Assembly: GCA_017936785.1 (NCBI GenBank)
Contig: JAGBEV010000012.1
Location: 20,966 to 84,965 of the forward strand
Direction: 5' to 3'
Source of the DNA: Lachnospiraceae bacterium
GTDB lineage: Bacteria > Bacillota > Clostridia > Lachnospirales > Lachnospiraceae
DNA: 64,000 nucleotides
Below, piece by piece: positions 52,270 through 61,200 of the stretch (position 1 is its first letter; the number at the start of each line of letters is the position of its first letter). The notes under the pieces were generated by a model. The model was not told the origin of the DNA. It made no database searches and saw only the letters and a list, made by a program, of their open reading frames with translations. The position numbers were made by a program, and so were the translations under genes.

Positions 52270-55200
52270 ATGAGAAAAACAGGACTGAAAAATGAGATCA
52301 AAAGAACCATTGCGATCCTTCTTCTTGTAACTATGCTGCCTTTTGCAGACTTCGCAGGATGTTTGGGAAATGAGGTATATGGAGCGGCACTTCCCAGGGG
52401 GACAGAAAATGAATCTGCGGCGGGGATGGTTTCTGAAAATGAAATTGAAATGCAGCAGAGTCTTCTTCAGGAGCAGGTTCCCCAGAATGATGTTCAGACT
52501 ATGGAGCTTGCGGAAAATATTACATTAGAAGATGACTGGAATGTAACAGAAGAAATTGTCATGACAGGTGGGACGCTGGATTTAAACGGACATACCATGA
52601 CTGTCAGCAGCAATTTGATCCATAGTGGGGGATCTATTTATTTCAATGGCGGCAAACTGATCGTTGAGGGGGATTACAGAAAGCAGACCAGAATGCAGAA
52701 TGAGGATGGTAGCTATAGTTATGAGGGAGCTGACAGCACTCTGCAAATGTCCAACGATGAAGACTATTTTTTGATCAAAGGAGATTTTTATGATTCTACG
52801 ATCAATTCATATGGAGTCGGCTTAAGCCGGGGATGTCTGGAACTGAAAGGCAGTTTATATCAGTCTGAAGAGGCAGCACAATGGTCATATTATCAAAATT
52901 TGCTTTTATTAAGCGGTGAAGAGAAGCAGATCATTCATTTTAAGGAGAATGAAGAGAATATAGCTTATATTGGAAAACTGAAAATTACAAATGTTTCTGA
53001 AGAAGGAGTATTGATCGAAGGAAAACATAGAGTGTATGACAGTTTTGAATCGGATAGGGAAAGCCATATAGAAGGGATTTTGTACTGCACAGGATATAAT
53101 TTGACAGCAGGAGGATATTATGGAGGAAGTGTAGAACTTGTATACGGCAGGACTTTTAATGACAGCTTTGAAATAGGTGGAGATTTATATGTGTCTTCTT
53201 ATTCTGACTTGTGGGCTGAATGGATAGTAGGAGGAAATTTTTATATAAATACTCAAGTTGGTGTCCATGATGATCTGACAGTACAGGGAGATGTGTATTT
53301 AAGTGATGGAAAAAATTCATCAGGGCGTCTGTATATATACAAAGGTAATGTTACAGTAAAAGGGAATGTTATTGGGAAATCAGTAACAGGATCAAGTTAT
53401 ACAGGAATTGAAATAAGAGATCCGAAAACGCATGTTTTAATAGAAGGAGATTATTGTCTCAGCTCTACATTAGAGTATTATTCGTTCTGCAATTATGGAA
53501 CTATGGAAGTCAAAGGAAATATCTTTTTTGACCATAATGTGTCTTTTCGTGATGGTGCAACACTGGTCTTAAGCGGAGATCAGGAACAGAGGGTTCATGT
53601 AACAGAAAGCAGTAATTTTGATTATATTGAGATACAAAACCATAGTGAAGAAGGCGTATGCTTTGAAGATTATATACATTATGAAAAGCTGACGACTAAT
53701 GGCTGTCATGTGAAGTATTGCCAAACGCCTGTTTTATCGGGATATACCCTAAGTGAAGATACGGTAATTGAAGGAAATGTGTTGCTGACCGGGGAATCTA
53801 TGGATTTAAATGGACATACATTGACAGTTAAGGGAAATCTGATTCAAAAAGGGATAGCAATGAATGTAAACGGTGGAAAACTGATCGTAGAGGGTGATTA
53901 TTCCATCGGAGAGCCTCAGACTATGTGGGAGGAGACGCTTACAACCTATTCCACAGGATCATTGAAAATGACAAATGAGGAAGACTATGTGTTGGTATAT
54001 GGCGACTTCTATACTTCCAGAGGGTGCTCGGGAAGTACATATTGCGGGCGTTTACATCCATATTGTGCAAGTATTTTGTCAAATGGAATACTGGAAGTAA
54101 AAGGAGATGTGGTTGCAAAAGACAAGGATTCAAAAAGCTCAGGAAGTTTTTTATGCAGCGGCGATCATACTTTGTTATTGAGCGGAAGCGAAGGGCAGAG
54201 CGTATGGCTGGATTCTGACAATTCCGGTTTTATTAACTTAAAAATTACTAATAACAGCCAGGAAGGCGTGGAATTTATTGGAGAGCCTGTGGCATATGGA
54301 GAGATTGACGCCGGACGTGATGTTCGTACAAAAGGACTCCTTAGAGTGGAAAATATAAACCGGATCAAGGATAGCTATTATCCGGGAAGTATTGCCACCA
54401 ATGGCTGTACGATCAGTCAGGATCTGGAAATTGGTGGAGATTTGGTTATAAAAGGCAAATTGGATATGAAACGGGCAGCATTGAAGGTAAATGGAAATGT
54501 TGAAGTAGAGGAGAATACCAATAATGCCAAGGGTGCCATGCTGCTCATGCAGGATGAAGGGGCTTATTTATTTGTAAATGGTAATTTTACCAATAAAAGC
54601 TGCCTGAGTAAGCTGGAGCAGGGAACCATAGAGTTAAAAGGAAATTTTACGGATAATTGTAATATAACTTATGGCAATGGGCATCGGATTCTCTTTAGCG
54701 GAAATGAATTACAGACCATTGTTTCAAAGGCATCTTTGGGAATTGTGGAGCTGCAAAATCCCGTGGGAGTATTTTCGGAAAGGGCATTTGGATTTTATAA
54801 ACTGATTTTAAATGGATGCAGGCTGGTCATAGCTGATGAAGACGGTGCCATCGGATTTACTTTAAGCGATGACTATGTAGTGGACGGAGATTTATATCTG
54901 GTTGCCGGTGTTATGGATTTAAACGGACATACGCTGACCGTAAAAGGCGATCTTATATTGCAGGAAGGAACCCTTAATATCAATCATGGATGTCTGGTGG
55001 TGGAAGGAGATTACAGACAGCAGTTTAAAAAGAAAACAGAAACGGGATATGAGTATTCAAATAGTGAAGGAATCCTCTCCATGATCTATGATGATGATAT
55101 CATGAAAGTAGGCGGAGATTTTATTTTGGTGCCCACAGAAAACAGTCAGGTATGCTGTGAAAAGGGCAATCTTTATGTTGCAGGGAATATGGAAATAGGA

Positions 55201-58200
55201 GCAAAGGATTCATTTAGGTTAAAAGGTACGGTAATCTTAAATGGAAAGCAACAGCAGGTGATAACAGCCGGGAATCCCCTTATTTTTCATGAACTGCTTA
55301 TAGAAAATACCTCTGCAAAGGGCGTAGCTTTTGAAGCGGAAGTGACTGTGGAAGGCAGCTTATCTGATGAGGGCTATAAAGCAGGCGGAAGCAAGGCTGT
55401 AACAGTCATGGATCTGAACCATCTTGTAAACGGACGTTTTGGCGGCAGCCTGAATCTGACTTCTACCTGTACTTTGCAGCAGGATCTGGATATCAGGGGA
55501 GAACTGGGCTTAAATAAGGGGACCTCTGATGTACAGTTATATTGTGGAGGTCAAACAGTTTCTGTTCATAGTTTGAGGATCAATCAGGTATTATATGTGC
55601 AAAAAGGAAAGATAGAGGCAGCAGAAAATCTATATAAGGACTATTACGGAAAAATAGTTATGGACCAGGAAGAAGGTTGTATTCTGGTAAACGGTAATGT
55701 GGAATTTGCATATTGCGGACAGAAGTCCGTATTTAATGCAGGAACCATGGAAATAAAAGGGGATTATACAGATTATACAGCGGAAGATTTTAATATAAAA
55801 CACAGAATGATTCTTAGCGGAAGCGGCTTACAGACATTGAACACGTCTTCTTATTTAGGAACTTTGGAATTGGACAACCACAGTGAAGAAGGGGTATATT
55901 CCGCTGTTACCATTAAAAAGAAAAAGCTGATCTATAACGGATGCAGGCTCACCATAGGCGACGGAACAGGGATTTATGGCTTTACCCTTACAGAAGATTA
56001 TGTGGTGGATGGGGATTTAACACTTTTAGATGATACGCTGGATCTCAACGGACATACCATGACTGTCCGGGGCAGTTTGCTTTTGCAGGAAGGCACATTA
56101 AAAGTAAATGGAGGAACTCTCATTGTTGAAGGAAACCTTCAGCTCCAATCCAAATATCGGCGGTCCAAATGGGAAGGGTGCGGCTGCCTGGTCATGGAAA
56201 ATGAGGATGATCTGGTAAAAATCGGCAGAGATCTCATCTTTGTTCAGGAAGAAAAATGTAACTGCAATATCTCCAAAGGCACCATAGAATTACAGGGAAA
56301 TCTGAAACGTATGGATCACTACAGCTCCATTTGTAATATTGGCTGCGATCTGATCTTAAACGGCAGTCAGAAGCAAGAAATCAATGTAAGGAATCTGCAG
56401 CTTGGAAATCTGATCATTAAGAATGAAAGTGAGGAAGGTGTCAGCCTTACAAGCAATATTACCCTGACAGGAGAATTGACGGATGACGGAAATAAAATGA
56501 GCGGCACAGGGAAACTCTGTCTGAAGGATTTAAAGCAATTAGCCGGGGGGATTTATGCCGGAAATGTAGCTCTTTCAGGAACAAGTACATTGGAATCCGA
56601 TATTGCTGTTTTAGGGACTTTGTATGTGGATGGCGTGTTATACTGCGGAAAACATACGCTGAAGACCGGAAATCTTGTCATAAACGGAAAACTCTATACG
56701 GACCGGGGATCGGTCCTGGCAAATGGAGATATGACAGTGGGCACAGCAGGAATGCTGTCTATGAAAAACCGTGAAGCATATGTATTGGTCAATGGCAATG
56801 TTTCCATTGGAGATTCCTATCTGAATCTTTACAATCCTCACAAGAATGATCTGACAGACGGTGTGCTGGAGATCAAAGGAAACTATATGGATTACAGTTA
56901 TGTCAGTTATGGTGTGGATCATAAGATCATTCTTAGCGGAAGCGGTTTACAGGAAATACGCGTTACGGGCGCACTGGGGACTCTGGAATTACAAAATTAC
57001 AGTGAAGAAGGCATATATTCGGAGTCGGCGGTCAAGGTTCTGAAAATGATCACAAACGGCTGCCATTATAACATAGGAGAAGGTTACGGCATTTATGGAT
57101 ATACTCTTACAGAGGATTATGTTGCAGCAGGGGATCTGGTGCTTTATGGAGATACCTTGGACTTAAATGGCAGAACCATGATCGTTCAGGGAAATCTGAC
57201 CTTGTGGGATGGAGAATTAAAGATCAATGGAGGGACCCTGATTGTAGAAGGGGATTTGTTGATCCAGCGTTTATCAAGCTATAATAAAGACAGCTATGGC
57301 TGCCTCATTATGGAAAATGAAAATGATATGCTGAAAATCGGAGGAGACTGGATCATTCAGCCGGGGAATCCATGTCACTGTAAGATCGGGAATGGCACCA
57401 TTGAATTGCAGGGGGATCTGATAAAGAAAACATCAGGATATACAGGGATTTACGATATTGGCTGCCGTTTGATATTAAACGGAAATGAAAAACAGACCGT
57501 TTCTGTTAGCAAAAATTTACAGATACAGGATCTCACAATATCCAACAGAAGTGAAGGGGGTATATATTTTGCCAGCGATGCCGTTATTACGGGAGAGGTA
57601 GAAGATTCAGAAGGAAAAATAGACGGAAACGGCAGTATTATCATTACTGACATAGGACAGCTAAAGGCTGGAAATTTTGGAGGAAATGTCATACTGGAAG
57701 GCAACAGCACAATGGAAAATGATATTTCCATAGATGGAACCTTACAGATAGATGGCGTACTCCACTGTGGAGAATATATGCTGCAGGCGGATGCGATTAT
57801 TGTAAATGGTCAGATGTATACGGATCAAGCCACGATTATTATAGACAATGGGCTGGATATCGGTAACAAAGGGCTTTTTGTTATGACAGAAGAGGAAGCC
57901 TATGTGTTAGTAAAGGAAAATCTTTCCTTTGCAAGTACCATAAGTCATCAGGGATATTTGACAAATGGAGTATTGGAAGTTTTAAATAATATCAATGTGG
58001 AGAAATATTGTGACGGATTTATGGCAAGTGATGAACACTATACCATATTCAGGCGCAGAAATGTGGCAGATACCCAGACTGTAAAACAGAGGGTATATTT
58101 AAAAAGCGGCAGTTCCATTCATTTTGCCAAATTAGAGCTGACAAAGGATTTTCAGGCGGGTTATGTAAATTATTACAGCAGTCTGGAGCAAATGGCTGAT

Positions 58201-61200
58201 GAGGTCATATATGTGAAAGCAGGGACCTCCATTCCCAACCCGGTAACCGGGATCATTTCACAGGAAGTTACGGAAACTACAGTGACATTGTCCTATGAGG
58301 GAAATTGGGATGACGGCAGTCTCAAAGGCTTTATGATCTACCGCAACGGCAAAAGAATTGCCATGACAGCAAACCGCAGCTATAAGGACAGTGGTCTGAA
58401 GCCGGATGAAACCTATATTTACATGGTCTATCCCTACAATACAGACAGGCAGACTGCCAGAACTGCACCACAGCTGCAGGTAACGACCATGAAAGATACA
58501 GAAGCGCCGAAAGCTCCGGAAAATCTTATGGTAGCAGTACGCAGCGGTTCGGCAGTTACTTTGAAGTGGGATAAAAGCAAAGATAATGTAGCCATAGGAG
58601 GATACCGCCTTTATCGGGATGGACAGCTTATTTATGAAGGGGCTGCCAATGAATATAAGGATGTTGGATTGGAAGAAAATACACTGTACACCTATGAAGT
58701 AAAGGCTTATGATACTTCGGGAAATGAATCAGAAGCCGGTAAAAAGGTGGATGGTGCTGTTTATATACCTAAAATTCTTTCTGTAACACCCGGAGATTAT
58801 GAGGATGTAGGCGGAGATGTGCTGAATATGAGCATCCGATGCAAAAACGGCGGTAACAGTGTGGGAAATTCTTTGGATATTGCCTATTATGATCCGGAAA
58901 ATGACAGGTGGATCGAAATCACCAGACCCTCTCTGGGACAGTCGGAAAACAAGTCTGAATACACTATATCCTATACATGGGATATCAGTGAGCTTTCCAT
59001 AGAAAATGATGTGGATGTCCGTTTTACATTAAGAGATGCAGACGGCAATGAAACAGAGAAAATCCTTACTTATGTGATAGACAGAAAAGCTCCTGCTGTA
59101 CCGGAAAATGTATTTGCAAATGATGATGGGGGTACAGTAGTCATAAACTGGGATATCAGTAAAAGCGCAGATTGTACAGGTTATGAATTGTACAGGGTAA
59201 ATATGCAGACACAGGAAGGAGCACTGCTTGCAACGGTCGGAGGAAGAAACAGTTCCTGGTACAGAGACAGTACGGTGGAAGATGAAATAACCTATCATTA
59301 TTATCTGAAAGCACATGATAAATTCGGCAATCAAAGCCCTATGTCGGAAATTGCCAAAGTAACAGTTGCAGAAGATACAAAAGCGCCCCGTGTCACTGAT
59401 CTGACACCGAAATCAGGAAAGATCCATCAGTGTGTAACCTTTGTGGTTTCCGGCAGCGATAACCGTACCATAGCAGAATTTGACCTGTTTATGAGACGAT
59501 CTTCGGAGGAAGAATGGCAGCTTCTTACTACAGTGGAAGCACAGGATGATCAGGGAACATTTCAATGGGATACAGCAGGATATGAAGAGGGCAATTACTA
59601 TATCAAAGCTGTGGCAAGGGATAAAAACGGCAATGAAAGCGCCGATCTGTTCATGCGCAGATATGAAGTGGACAATACGGGCATTGCAAAGATCAGACTT
59701 TTAGATACTACGGCGGGAAGCACGACCATACAGCTGACATGGGAAGACGTAACAGAGGAAGACTTCGGCTGGTTTATTGTGGAAGAACTTATAGACGGAG
59801 AATGGGTGGAAAGAGGAAAAATTACCAGCCAGTTAGGATACAGACTGGAAGATCTTGAGCCGGAAAGTACACATACTTACCGGGTAACAGGATATGATCT
59901 TTTGGGAAATCCGGGCATTCCTTCGGATACAGTCACTATGACAACCCTTTCGGATACCACTGCACCAAACATTGCGGCAATAAATCCTGTATCTTCGTTT
60001 TATAAAGACGCCATTGATCTGTCTATGCGGGTAAAAGATAACGGCGGAGTTGCTTATGGCGTGTTCTCATACAGCGTAAGCGGCAATGATTTTGTGGAAA
60101 TAGCAACTGTATCGGGCAATGGCGGATGTGATGAAACCCTGTGCCATAAGTGGGACCTTTCCGGCATTCCGGAACAGGAGGTCACTGTCCGCTTTGAAGC
60201 TTATGATACAGCAGGAAACCATAATGCCCTTTATGAAGATGCCCAGATAGAAAATACCTATATCGTTGACAGACATGCGCCGGAAAAGGTAACAGGGGTA
60301 CATATAACAGGAAATGAAGGCTGTATCAGTCTGGCATGGGACAGTGTCAGCGATAATGATGTGGCAGCATATATAATTGAACGTTCCGTAGAGGGGGAAG
60401 GCATCTTTGTCAAAATAGGGGAGACCGGCAGCACTCTTTACTATACAGACAGCCATGTTAAGGAAAATGTTGATTATTCCTACCGCATATCCGCAAAGGA
60501 TATTGCAGGAAATATGGGAGAAGCCTCTGAAGAAGTATGTGGGACCGTTATGCCCGATGAAGAAGCTCCTGTAGTGACAGGTATTTCTCCCGGAGAAGAG
60601 ATCATAGGCAGCAATCCCACATTAAAAGTGTTAGCAATGGATAACGCAAAACTGAAAGAGATCATTCTGGAGTACAGGGAAGCGGAAGAAACGGATATCT
60701 GGCATGAGATTGCTGTAATAGAAGCGGCGGGAAGAGAAGAATATAAGGCGCTCACATGGAACACAGACGGTCTTTCAGAAGGGATCGTCTATGAAGTGCG
60801 CGCTAAAGCGGTGGATGCAGCCGGAAATGAAAGTGAATACGTCACAAGAAATTATCTTCTTGATTTAACACCTCCACAGGCGCCGGAGCTGACTGTAAAA
60901 AGCGGCAGCTTCTGTATTGAAATGGAATATAGCGAAAATCAGGAAGAAGATTTCAGATGTTATAAGATTTACCGGAAAGAGTATGGGCAAAAGGACTATA
61001 CCTGTATTCAGGCAACTATCCAGAATACCTTTACAGATGCAGTGCCGGAAACAAATACAACTTACTATTATAAGGTCTGTGCATTGGATATTTATGGTAA
61101 CTGCAGTGAAAGCAATGTGGAACACAGCTATGCCAACAATGTGGACAAGATCGCTCCTGTAGCAGAGCTGCCGGAGACCATGTTCGGCTTTACGGGAATG

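Noticed and set aside
52270-58240. CRISPR-like or tandem DNA repeat array
   Set aside because: The 1.1-1.2 kb periodicity is in the protein sequence of one open frame with diverged DNA, not in short identical repeats.
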